A stretch of 64,000 nt of DNA from Artemisia argyi (taxonomy: Eukaryota > Streptophyta > Magnoliopsida > Asterales > Asteraceae), in assembly GCA_030686995.1 (NCBI GenBank), contig CM060692.1:11575465-11639464 (forward strand). Reading direction: 5' to 3'. Of the stretch, positions 49,696-60,054 are shown in pieces. The position numbers were made by a program, and so were the translations under genes. Positions within the stretch are counted from its first letter, which is position 1. Every line of letters begins with the position of its first letter. The notes below the pieces were generated by a model. It saw only the letters and a program-made list of their open reading frames with translations, was not told where the DNA came from and did not search any database.

Positions 49696-50693
49696 ATGAA
49701 GTCGAAGAACAAGGTTTTCAGTTTATCCAACGTCTCTCTACACAACAATAGCAAAGATTGTTGGGTCGCTATTAACGCAAGGGTAAGAAATTATCAAACT
49801 TGACTCAATACCTTTGATCACATAGTTTTAATGTTCATTTAAGTGATCACGTACTTGATATGATCGCGTGGACTAATAAAATGTAGGTGTACGATGTTAC
49901 AAACTTCTTGAACGATCATCCTGGTGGAGATAACGTGCTATTGGATGTAGCAGGTATTATCACATAAACTAGTCAAACAAACACGTTGCCTATTGGATTC
50001 ACTTATCTATACTACTTATAATGGAGGAATGACTCTCTATCCAAAAAATTCAGATGTACAAAAAATGATGCATGGTTTACAACACTTTAAAGCAAGCAAT
50101 TTCATAATTACAACAACCAAAGCATTGTGTACAACAAAAACTAGCATGAATCGAAATTCATACCACTTTCCTTAGAATTCTACATTAATAGCATTAAAAA
50201 CACCCCTACACCTAATATTACAATCATTTAAACATAATGTACAACCCTCATTGTACATTAATAGCATTAAAAACACTCATACACCCAATATTGCAATCAT
50301 TTAAACACAATGTACAACCCTCATTCTAAATTAATAGCATCAAAAGCACCCTACACCCAATATTACAATCATTTAAACACAATGCACAACCCTCATTCTA
50401 CATTAATAGCATTAAAAACACCCATACACCTAATATTACAATCATTTAAATACAATACACTCCATCTTAGGGCCTTGGCAACACATGCGGGGAGGCACGG
50501 CACGGTAGCCCCACCGCACGGGAACACCGCCGCCGGTGCCTCCTTACCGCACGGTGGAGGTGAAATGCGGTAAAGGTTACCAAAGCAAACTAGCCGTTTG
50601 TGCAATTAATTTTGTGAACGTTGGGGCCATTTATGGGTCAAACGGATACTTTCTTTTCTTCTATATATTCACATTTCAATTTTGAAATGAGTA

Positions 50694-50728
<35 letters not shown>

Positions 50729-53700
50729 CGGCCTACATAAAATGGATTCAAGAAAAAATAGAGATCCGAGAAAAAATGTTCGTGGATCAAGAAGTGGATC
50801 GAGAGGCGCAATTCGTCCTCGAGTTCAATCACAAACCGGTCACGATGGTACGTCACAACCCGGTTACCGCCCAGAAATGTACCCGCAATCTCCACCATTT
50901 TTCTACACCCAACAACCCCTCCCACAACCTCCTACAAACTTTGAGCCGTTTGATTATCAATATACACAACAACCCCCACCGCAAATGCCTACTAACTTTG
51001 ACCCGTATGAGCCATGTTATAACCAACAAAAAAGGCGTGAACGGGTGAGTGAACCATTACCCATTCATGAAGAAGAAGATGATGACGAATATTATGACAA
51101 TGTTGATGTAACACCCCAACCCAACAAGGGTAAAAATGTCACAATAATATGGTGTTACATCAGAACAAACAGAACAGATCAAAAGCGGAAGTCTTAAATA
51201 AATAACTTACTTTAAAAGACTGTGGTCAAAATCTTCCATTCAACTCTACTCTCAAACCCAGATATCTATCCCAAAAGTTAACTTGAATACCTGCAGCGGT
51301 GAAAGAAAAATGCGGCTGAGCTTAAAAAGCCAAGTGAATAGATATATAACAAAATGAAATGAAATATAAATACTGAAGTACAAGTGAAATATTTTTGGGG
51401 AAAACACTTTTAGGTATAACAGATAGTGAGGAAATAAAAATGTGTAGATTAGGTTAGGAATTCATACAGTCACCTGTATAAACAGAGTTAGAACCATAAA
51501 ATGCCATGAGCTCAGAAACATATAACTTATCATAATCATAATCATACATCTTCATAAACATATAGAGGGGAGACCTCTCAGATAATCAGACAATAATGAG
51601 GGGTGTCCTCATATGGGTGGAGTAGCTAGCTCCCAGAAATGTGAAGGACGTGTATTGCACACACAACCACATTCACCAGACAAATCATATCATATCAGAA
51701 ACAGAAACAAATCTAGGATGCATCCATACGCCCCTTCCCAACACATAAACATTTGCAGCCAAACCAAGGGACGTGGCAGAACATTACTCTACTGCCCTAG
51801 AGTCATGTCAGAGGTGCATCCCTGACACGGACATGGAACCCCCATGCCTAGTGAAACTCATGTAATCAAATGGTTCATATTTAAGGGTTCAAATCATAGT
51901 TGTCATATTAGAAGGTTCAAACAGAAAGGTTTATCATAGCAAAAGTTCAAATCAGAAAGTTCATATCAAAGGTTCATATCACAAAGGAAACCTTAAGAGT
52001 AAGGTCAGAATATCCGTACCTCAAAAACAAAGCTGACAGAAATGAACAGATCAAATGACGGAATAGTACTCTTCTTCATAAATCTACACACGATGTGTTA
52101 CTCATTAATATCTTATTTAATCATTTACTTTTTCATATTCCATATTAGTTCCATAAATATTTAGGTTAAATATTTAATAATTAAGTGTCCTTACATTAAA
52201 GTATAGCGTTTTAATATCACAAGTCTTACATATTATCCAAGTGAGTCCCTTAAATTTCATATTTTATGAATTAATTCTTATATTTTAGTAATTTACACTT
52301 TACACCTTTTAAAGTTACAAAATTACAATTTAATCCTTATAATATTCACACTTACACATTAAGCCCTTAATTATTTGAAATTACACATATTATCCTCCAA
52401 TATTATATCTATTCAAAACAGCCCTTTACTTTCATAATTTACAAGCTTAACCCCTTAATTAAAATAAATACAATTTATACCTTTTTAATTATAAAAATTA
52501 CAAATAAATCCTTTTAATTACCAAATTTGCCCATTACACCTTCATACTTAATTTATACAGATTCCTCATGTAATTTAATGATTTCTAGAATTAACCTTCA
52601 TGTTTAATAATTTACAAACATCACCCTTGTATTTATAAAATTCCAATCGGTATATATCAAAACTCATCAAACCCTAACCTAAAATTTACCCAATCATTAC
52701 TAGCATTAAATAAAACCTTAAACATCATTAATACACCAGGTTCAATACCAAAACCCTAACCCTAGCCCCTTTTCAATTTCTTTTTCTTTTATTTTATTTT
52801 TCTTAATTAAACCGATTACAAATTAATTCCCACAAGTTAATCTAGTCTATGAAAATTACAAAACATATTTTTCTGAGGTTATGTGACTTATAAAAGACCA
52901 GAATAAATTATATACAAAGCTTACAAAATTCGCATGAATGTTTACTAGTCTTTTAGTCGATTTAGGGTTTTTAAGCTTATATAAATTCGTACAATCACTC
53001 TAGCATGCATGGACCAATTATAGTATTTTATAAAGATGACATATGATATATAAAGTCATAAAAAATTACCATAACGATTTTATAATGTACGAATGAAGCA
53101 GAATAGATTTTTACCTCTCGGTTTAGTTAAATCGACCCAAACAATCTCCCATGCTCAAACGATCTAACCTCAGACCTTAGCACTATTTTTCTAGTCTTCT
53201 TAAGCTTAAAACACGTCCAGGAAAAATAGGTAGAAGTTCCAGAAATTTGTAATCGATGTGTGACGGTTTTTGAGTCGGTTAGGGATTTTAAAGATCGATT
53301 ATGGATTTATAAAATATATAACGTTTTTTTCTATGTATATTTATAGATATAGGACTTGTATTTACTGAATAATATTGTGATAAACTCTAAATAAAAGATT
53401 AGATAAGCTTCCTAATTGTTTTAGGATTTGTTTTCCTTTTTAAATAGTATTTATATATATAATTAATTAAAATTTGATTTTTATTTAATTTATAAAGAAT
53501 TTTTATTTTTCTCATTTTTACAAAAATGTCATATTTTACCTTTCATATTTTATTTTGATCATATGTGGCCAAATTTCCATTTCTATGGTTTTATTTGATA
53601 TTAATTATTATTATTATTACAAAATTTTAAACTCAAAGGCATTTTGGTCATTTGACATCTTTTAGAATTTGAGGTATTACAGTTGATGTGGTACCCGAGA

Positions 53701-54123
53701 CACAACCAATTGATGAAGAAGAGGAACAAGTCCAAGAGGTGTCGCGGCCTAAAAGTGAAAAAAAAGCTAGTAAGATTTGGACGCTCGATGAGGAAGAGGC
53801 GTTAGCTAAGTCTTGGATCAAAATTTCGGTGGACAAAGTTGTTGGCGACCGCCAAACATAGATGGGATTTTGGAGGCGATTTCTAATGCATTTTCAAAGC
53901 CTTGTCCCGAGAACCGAACGCACTTATCATATGTTGAACTCGAAATGGACTCCTATGCATCAAATGATCGCTGCGTTCAACGGTTACTACATACAAGCGG
54001 TATATATATTTTTTTTTGTTTCGAGTATATATACATTTTTTTTGTTTCGAATATATTATTTTTGTTTCATATATACATGTTTTTTTTTGTATCGAATATA
54101 TTATTTTTGTTTTATATATACAT

Positions 54124-54155
<32 letters not shown>

Positions 54156-54189
54156 TTTCGAATATATAATTTTTGTTTCATATATAGAT

Positions 54190-54238
<49 letters not shown>

Positions 54239-55317
54239 TAGAACCGTTTGAGAGAAAGTGGATTGAACGATCTTCAAGTTTATGAGAGAGCCCAACTCGA
54301 TTTTGAAAAACAATACAACAAAGCTTTCGCGCATACCAAAGCGTGGCACATCCTCAAAGATCAACGAAAGTGGCAAGAACAACCGGTGGTTAATCAGGCT
54401 GCGGAATCCACAAGGTCAAGCAAGAAAAGAGAGTCGTCGGAGTCAAGTAGCGCTCAAACGCCAACAAGTGAGACACCAATAACCGTAGAAGATTTCGACT
54501 GTGACTTACCGAACCTCAACGAGAACCCAACTCCATCACGTCCATCAAAAGGCAAAAAAAAGGCGATTTCTGAGGATTCAAGCCGAAGCTCGATGCGTGA
54601 TACTCTTGCAAGTTACACAGCTGAAAAGAGAAGATTAATGCAGCAACAATTGGAGGTACAAAAGAAAAAAGACGATGAGTATTTCAAATTTCTTGATGGG
54701 GAGGTGATGAATCGTGACATGAGGTTCATTATGGATCCGCACGACAATATCCCAGACGAGGCTTTTAAGCAATTCGTCATCAACAAGAAACGTCAGATTT
54801 GCGCACAATACGGGTAGCCATGTAGTTTGTAGGAGTTTAGTTTTATAGTTTTAATAATATTATGTAACGCTTTTTAAGTTTTAATGGAATTTTAGACTTG
54901 TAATAAAAATATGTAATGTTTATTTCAATTTTAATGAATTTTAGTTTTTAATAAATTTTAATAGAATTTAAAAAAGAAAAAAGAAAAAGAAAAAAAAAAG
55001 TGAGTGAAGGGTGAGTGATGTGATGCCAACAAAAAATGAGTGAGTGAAGGGAAAAGTAGGAGGGTGATGTGGCATAAGGGGATTGGTTGTTTGTGAGTGA
55101 AGGGGGATGGAGTGAGTGATGCATTGCCAACCCCCTTAACCTACACACGAACCTGTGACCAAGACTCGACTCAATAAAACTCGACTCGATACACAAGGCT
55201 GTGAGCTCAAGCTCACGACATCTCTTGTTTTCGCGACTCAATAACAACGACAACAACAAAAGAAAGAAAATAATAACAAACAATTATTTAGCTTAATATT
55301 TATTAGTTTTAATCTTT

Positions 55318-55362
<45 letters not shown>

Positions 55363-57466
55363 TGAAAATTCATGTACTTATCCTCTGCCATCGCTAGAAC
55401 GACAAAAAGGGTGGTGGGTTTTCCTACCTTCGACTGTCGGTATCAACAAAACTAGAGAGGGATAGTTTTGGTGATGAACTCGAGCTGTGGTGGTGTTAAT
55501 CGTGGTGTTGGGAGGTGTTTCTTGGCGCGTGATGTATGTCAAAATGATGGGGAGGTTGTAAGGAGTGTGGTGGTAGTGGTGGTGAGTTTAAGTGGCCGGC
55601 GGTGGTGTTTGTTTGGTCGGAAAAACAACTGGAGAGGAAGAAGAAATAAGGTGCGGCTGGTTTGAGAGAGAAAGGGTGTCAAACCCTAAGTGATTGGGTA
55701 TAATGAGGTTTATATAGGAAAATGTTGTTGATATAAATAATGTTTAAAAAGGTTATTAATATCTCTCAATAAACCTATGTTTTGATAATCACAAAACTCA
55801 AATCAAATTAAGTCAAGATTAAGACGTAAACAAGTATTTGGTAACAAATATTTACCTCTACATCTTATATCACTTAAGGTATGCATAAACTAAGCATCTT
55901 ATGCATTACATGATCAAAGGAAATTTTGTCTTAAGACATAACATCTTATAAAATGATATAAATATTTTATATATATTTGTAAATCATTTTTGGTAATGCT
56001 ATATTAAACCACAAAGATATGATTTCAAATTTCCAACCAAAAAGGGCAAATTTTATTCAGAAAAACTTTTCCAACGTTCAGGAGGGCGGCCCCCTTAATT
56101 TTACTAGGCGGCCCCCTTAATGATTAAGGGGACCGGCACGCTCCAGAACAGTAAAATCTGGCTCTATAAATACTGGATCATTTCACACATTTTCCTCACC
56201 TTTTTGCACTATAAACTTTCTGATCCAACCTCCATTTCTAGATCTAAAATCCTTTGATCATATAATTCATAAGTCTTTGTTTTCAAGTGATCCAAAGCTT
56301 CATCCATTCAAGTGCAAGAAGAAGAACACTCATCTACATCCATCAAATTGTAGTAGTGTTGTGAATAGCTAGTTTCATATTGTAGTTGTGGTAGATATTT
56401 GTAAAAGTGTTGTGTAAATTTGTTGAGTGTAGAAACTAGGTGTATTGTAAAGTAGTTTAGTAGTTGTGAATTAGTTGTGCATAGAAGAAGGTGTGAAGTT
56501 GTGAAGGTGTGAAGAAGGTGTGAAGCCTTGAAGAAGTCGTGAAGTTGTGAAGAAGGTGTGAAGCCTTGAAGAAGTCGTGAGATTGGTTCTAGCTACGATT
56601 AGAACTCGACATTTAGCTTAGTGTCGTTAACTCGTGTAAGCCAAGGTGTGTAAGGTTTCTCCACCATAAGGAGTTTGTTGACATAGTGAAGAAAACTCTC
56701 GAGTGTGGTACTCAGGGAGTGGAGTAGGGCAAGGAAGGTGTCCTTGTAGCCGAACCACTATAAATTCGCGTGTTGTGGTTTGATCTTTCTAACTCTATCT
56801 TTTCTTCATTACATTTCAATACTTTCATTACTTGATTAGAATTGCTTATATTGATTGTCATTTGAATTCACTTGAGATCGAATCGAAAGTTTTTAATAAC
56901 CTACAAAATATTTTGGTAATAAACTTTTAAAAGGACGTAAAACTATTCAACCCCCCTTCTAGTTTTCCACAAATGTTTTAGACCTTGTGTGAACCCTATT
57001 GCACCCTTAGGGACTAAGATTGTAAATATATGCTATGGTGGGAAGTGTAGTTTACCAAATCTTTTATTATTTCATTATCGTAGCAAATTTAGGTGTCGGA
57101 ATGACTTCCCTTGACATTTTTATTAATTCCATCAAAAAATTTTATTTCAAAGTACCCGCCGCTGCAACGCGCGGGTACCCTGCTAGTTCACATTAAACAT
57201 GTAATCTTGTTGTCTTAGGGAAGGATGCAAGCGAAGAGTTTGAGGAAGTAGGACATGGAAGTGCTGCGAGACTCATGTTAGACGAATATTATGTCGGAGA
57301 GGTCGATCATATTTCCAAAACCCCTGAAGCAGGATCTTACCACAAGCAAGAGACTATCATACAAGAAGCTAAACTAGGAGGATCAAGTTTTATGATAAAG
57401 TCGTTTGGGCTCATTTTCCCCTTAGCAATCTTTGGAGTTGCTATAGGCTTTATGTTGTACAAGTGA
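49696..57466 (+). CDS. Cytochrome b5 copy B, intact frame with 7.3-kb intron
   Basis: ER-membrane haem protein supplying electrons to fatty-acid desaturases and hydroxylases. Exons 49696-49782, 49887-49953 and 57219-57466 (87+67+248 nt) give 133 residues plus TGA, the usual plant length. Haem ligands are His40 in HPGGD and His64 in VGHGS. MLDEYYVGEVD is the conserved end of the haem domain. Residues about 113-133 (FGLIFPLAIFGVAIGFMLYK) form the tail anchor. Splice sites match copy A. Intron 2 contains a complete 7181-bp Helitron with further nested elements; copy A shows the same intron uninterrupted (12765-12848, 84 bp). The coding frame is intact, but expression depends on splicing across the insert. 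Confidence 0.9.
50181..50462. repeat. 73-bp tandem repeat (nearly four units) at the Helitron 5' end
   Basis: Units begin TACATTAATAGCATTAAAAA and contain CAATCATTTAAACA and CAACCCTCATT. The last unit is cut at the Harbinger insertion site. Non-coding. Confidence 0.85.
50742..54817 (+). pseudogene. PIF/Harbinger ORF1 (Myb/SANT-like), interrupted
   Basis: ORF1 proteins help the transposase bind DNA and enter the nucleus. The first part (from 50742) is Pro/Gln-rich with an acidic end (EEEDDDEYYDN). It is split at 51106 by a solo LTR and resumes at 53687 in frame. The Myb/SANT-like region follows: WTLDEEEALAKSWIKIS, then a TAG at 53859-53861, then MGFWRRFLMHF and LNSKWTPMHQMIAAFNGYY up to about 53998. 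A T-rich intron (about 54000-54238) precedes the last exon, NRLRESGLNDLQVYERAQ to TAG at 54817, which includes FEKQYNKAFAHTKAWHILKD. One LTR insertion and one nonsense codon disable it. Confidence 0.82.
51107..53681. mobile_element. Solo LTR, 2.6 kb, nested in Harbinger ORF1
   Basis: Exact target duplication GTTGA at 51102-51106 and 53682-53686. Starts TGTAACACCCCAACCC and ends GAGGTATTACA. This start resembles LTRs of Tekay-type chromoviruses (Ty3/gypsy), by family knowledge. No coding domain remains; the short ORFs inside are not supported. Precise removal restores the ORF1 reading frame across the junction. Confidence 0.88.
55380..55720. other. GC-richer patch in the Helitron, possible captured fragment
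   Basis: Contains a 65-codon ORF (55468-55665) rich in Gly, Val and Arg, with a base composition unlike the AT-rich surroundings. I recognise no family. It could be a captured first exon or leader of a host gene. A 38-base A run lies just before it (about 55321-55358). Confidence 0.3.
55726..56971 (+). mobile_element. Solo LTR of a copia-type element, 1.2 kb
   Basis: Exact target duplication AATGT at 55721-55725 and 56972-56976. It begins TGTTGATATAAATAATG and ends ..ACCCCCCTTCTAGTTTTCC plus ACA, an ending common in plant Ty1/copia LTRs. CTATAAATAC near 56162 is a likely TATA box and supports + orientation. A short tandem repeat (GTGTGAAGCCTTGAAGAAG) is present at about 56500-56580. Confidence 0.85.
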
Positions 57467-57577
57467 TATAAAAATAGCCAAATACGCGCGTTTAATCATA
57501 AAGAACAATCATTGCGTGTATTTAAAAGCCATATTAACCGTGCGTGTAACTAACTTCACAAAAAGTTTAGCTGAAAG

Positions 57578-59431
57578 GATTAATAAAGAGATAAAAAGAC
57601 ATGTAAGACTTGGAACCTGTGAAATTAGAAGGTATAAGAAAGTAAAGCATGCATACTTATTAAGCATTCTCTCGACAATTGCTTCCAGCCTGGGGTCCAC
57701 ATCAGCAGATTCCTTTGATTCAGCTGCCTTTGTTCTCAGAGATGCATACTCGTCAATAGCTTTGGCTGAGAAAAGAAAGCACATGTTATGAGTACACTCG
57801 ACCAAGTTCTTATATGCTATTTTTTGGTAACTGACACTCATATCAAAGCTTACCAAGAAGAGTATGAACGTAATCTGAATCCTCAGAAATATCAAATAAA
57901 CTGCCAGCTCCAAGGGCATATGATAACGAGTCATTATGCTCTCCCAAGAAATAAAAACACTGCATGAAAGAAGACATTATAGCTGTATTGTTTCACAGAA
58001 AGTACAATAACACAGGAACCAGAAGACCAAAACAAGTACCTTTGAAACAATTAAGGCAGCCAACTGTCTCTGTTTCTGATCAAACCCTTCATCCTCGTAT
58101 AAACTCTCTCTGGATAAACAAAAGCCAAAACATCAGTAAATCCATTGAACACGACTTCCTTGCCGTATATTCTCAGCAGAGATATTACAGAAGGCTAAGA
58201 ATAAAGTAGATCAGGTGAGCATGAAATGTACATCACATGAACAGACAAATCAAAATAAAAATTCTAAATGGAAGTGCACTTATGTTACTTATCTCAGCGT
58301 TGATGTAAAATTACCATACTTTGAACTCAACAATACTACAATCCTTTCTATTTTCATTAATTCCACTGAAGGTATTAACTAATGTTCGATACTAAGAACT
58401 ATTTCTGAACTACGTTAAGATGTGTATTTGTGAACTACGTTCAAGCTCTTAAGCAAGCTAAACTCAACCTTCAGATTTTAGGCTCTGTTGCAAAATAACA
58501 GACAACGTAATATCAGATGAAAGCAATTTGTAAATTATAAAGAAAGCCTATAAATGTCTCACACGTCACAGCATACACATAGTTCCTTTTCAAAACCATC
58601 ATCTTTTATAGTACAACTTCTTAACATATGTTAAGCAAGCCTTCAGATATATAAGATAGTTTCAATGATTCATGATCCATCCCTCGCTACATGCTATCTA
58701 TTCCTATTAGTCTCTTCAATTCTTAATTCTACCTACCTATCGACAGTATCAGTTATTTAGCTTCACCTTAAACTATTACCAATATCACCCGTCCTATACA
58801 CAACTACACATCAAACTTCTATCAAGGAGGTGTTTGGATGAGCCTATTCAATACGCGTATTGGCCAATTGAATATTTAAAAAATTCAATAAGCTCGTGTT
58901 TAAACACCTTATAACTATATCAACTTTGGCTTATGGCGCGCAAGCGCCATAAGCTTAATTTAATAACCTAATAAACCATAAAAATATCGAGCTTATGGAA
59001 TTTTCAAAATATTCAACCGGCCGATACGCGTATTGAACAGGCTCATCCAAACACCTCCTTAATAGAAAGTTAGATGTATACAGGACAAGTTTCTTTCAGA
59101 TTTTGGTAATAGTTTAGTATAGTTTCTTTCAGATATTGTGAATAGGGCGGGGGTTTTAGTTTATATTTAAACTATCAATTTTTGCCTAACAGACTAGTGT
59201 ATTCCTATCATTAATAAATGAAACCCTAACTATTATAATATAAAAAACAAATAAAAAATAAATAAATAAAGAATGAAGGGATTACATAATAGGGACACTA
59301 GTAGAGGTCTCAGGCCAAAAGAGATCAACGTGAGCGTTGAGGTTGGACAAAGCGTGAAACTTGAGAGAAGGATGAGGTTCGTTAAGCATGGCTAGTAAGC
59401 CACCGGCAGAGCTCACCATCGTCGCAGCCAT
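57578..59431 (-). pseudogene. RPN2 fragment (exons 1-4)
   Basis: Exon 1 59431-59286, exon 2 58109-58040, exon 3 57959-57854 and exon 4 57765-57657. Lengths of 146, 70, 106 and 109 are identical to copy 1, with the same start ([11 protein letters not shown]) and no stops. Similarity ends in intron 4 at about 57578, where it joins the 3' flank of cytochrome b5 B. Exons 5 onward are absent, so at most an N-terminal stub of about 144 residues could be made. Intron 1 retains the foldback MITE (58811-59078) but not the hAT-like element. The promoter-side match to copy 1 continues to about 59618. Confidence 0.93.
58811..59078. mobile_element. Foldback MITE in the RPN2 fragment's intron 1
   Basis: Same element as at 6215-6524 in RPN2 copy 1, with arms AAGGAGGTGTTTGGATGAGCC-like (first 20 bases shared) at both ends. 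It was inherited through the gene duplication. Confidence 0.7.
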
Positions 59432-59618
59432 TGTCAATTAGATTCGATTGATTGTGTTAATTGGAGATTAGATCAGAGTTAGGGTTTTGAAAGGAATTGG
59501 GGATTTTGAAGAAGAAGGAATAATGTATTTGTATTTGTATTTGTAGTGAGTTTCAGATATTTCTTTGGGAAGGGGCAAGCTTATGTGTGGAGTATAGTTT
59601 TTGTTTTGGCCAGTTTTC

Positions 59619-60054
59619 ACAAGTAACTTTTATGAGTAAGGAGTAACTTTTATGAGTAGTGTTAGCATCTAACTTATAGATAAGCTGTGATCTCATTTGT
59701 ACACTTAGTTTGGGGGCTTGTGAAAATCAATGATGACGATTTTTATCCGTATGGTTACTTTTCCATGAGAAGTGTTTCTATTCGTTGACCCTAAAAATTA
59801 TTGCAAAATAATGAAAGTTCAACAAACTGTCACAAGAATGAAGTATGAAAAGTCCAAAAATAGAAGTGAAAGTGGAATAAAAGAATAAATTTTGGAAAAC
59901 GGAGCGTTTGCGGGAATAAATGATTTTATAACTTCTTTTGAACCTCCTTGCTACTTTACAAACTCAGTAGGAAGAGTTATGAAATTATTTATCCCAAAAG
60001 CGTGAATTGATCACATTGCGTGAGGACACGACAATACCTTAGTCTGGGGGATTT
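59619..60054 (+). mobile_element. Remnant of retroelement internal region with polypurine tract
   Basis: Begins where similarity to the RPN2 upstream flank stops. It ends TAGTCTGGGGGATTT directly before the LTR at 60055, which looks like a polypurine tract of the Tat/Athila/Ogre type. A similar TTAGTTTGGGGGCTTG lies at about 59706. No coding domain. The 5' part of the element is missing. Confidence 0.5.

Larger units (their letters stand above)
50470..55135 (+). mobile_element. PIF/Harbinger element carrying ORF1 only
   Basis: Target duplication TTA at 50467-50469 and 55136-55138. TIRs are GGGCCTTGGCAACACATGC and, from the right, GGGGGTTGGCAATGCATCA. Removing the nested 2575-bp solo LTR leaves about 2.1 kb. 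The only coding matter is an ORF1-type gene; no DDE transposase (ORF2) is present, so it is non-autonomous. It is nested inside the Helitron. Confidence 0.85.
50006..57186 (+). mobile_element. Non-autonomous Helitron in cytochrome b5 B intron 2
   Basis: Begins TCTATACTACTTATAATGG at 50006 and ends CTAG at 57186. A perfect 8-bp hairpin stem (GTACCCGC 57152-57159 with GCGGGTAC 57171-57178) lies 8 bases before the end. It is inserted between A50005 and T57187. The empty site is present in copy A, between A12816 and T12817 in AACTTATTCACATT. No Rep/helicase ORF. It hosts a 73-bp tandem repeat, a PIF/Harbinger element, a copia-type solo LTR and a GC-richer patch (55380-55680) that may be a captured gene piece. 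Confidence 0.95.

Noticed and set aside
54000..54382. Phe-rich and Lys-rich ORFs on opposite strands
   Set aside because: Produced by T runs in the intron of the Harbinger ORF1 pseudogene; low complexity only.
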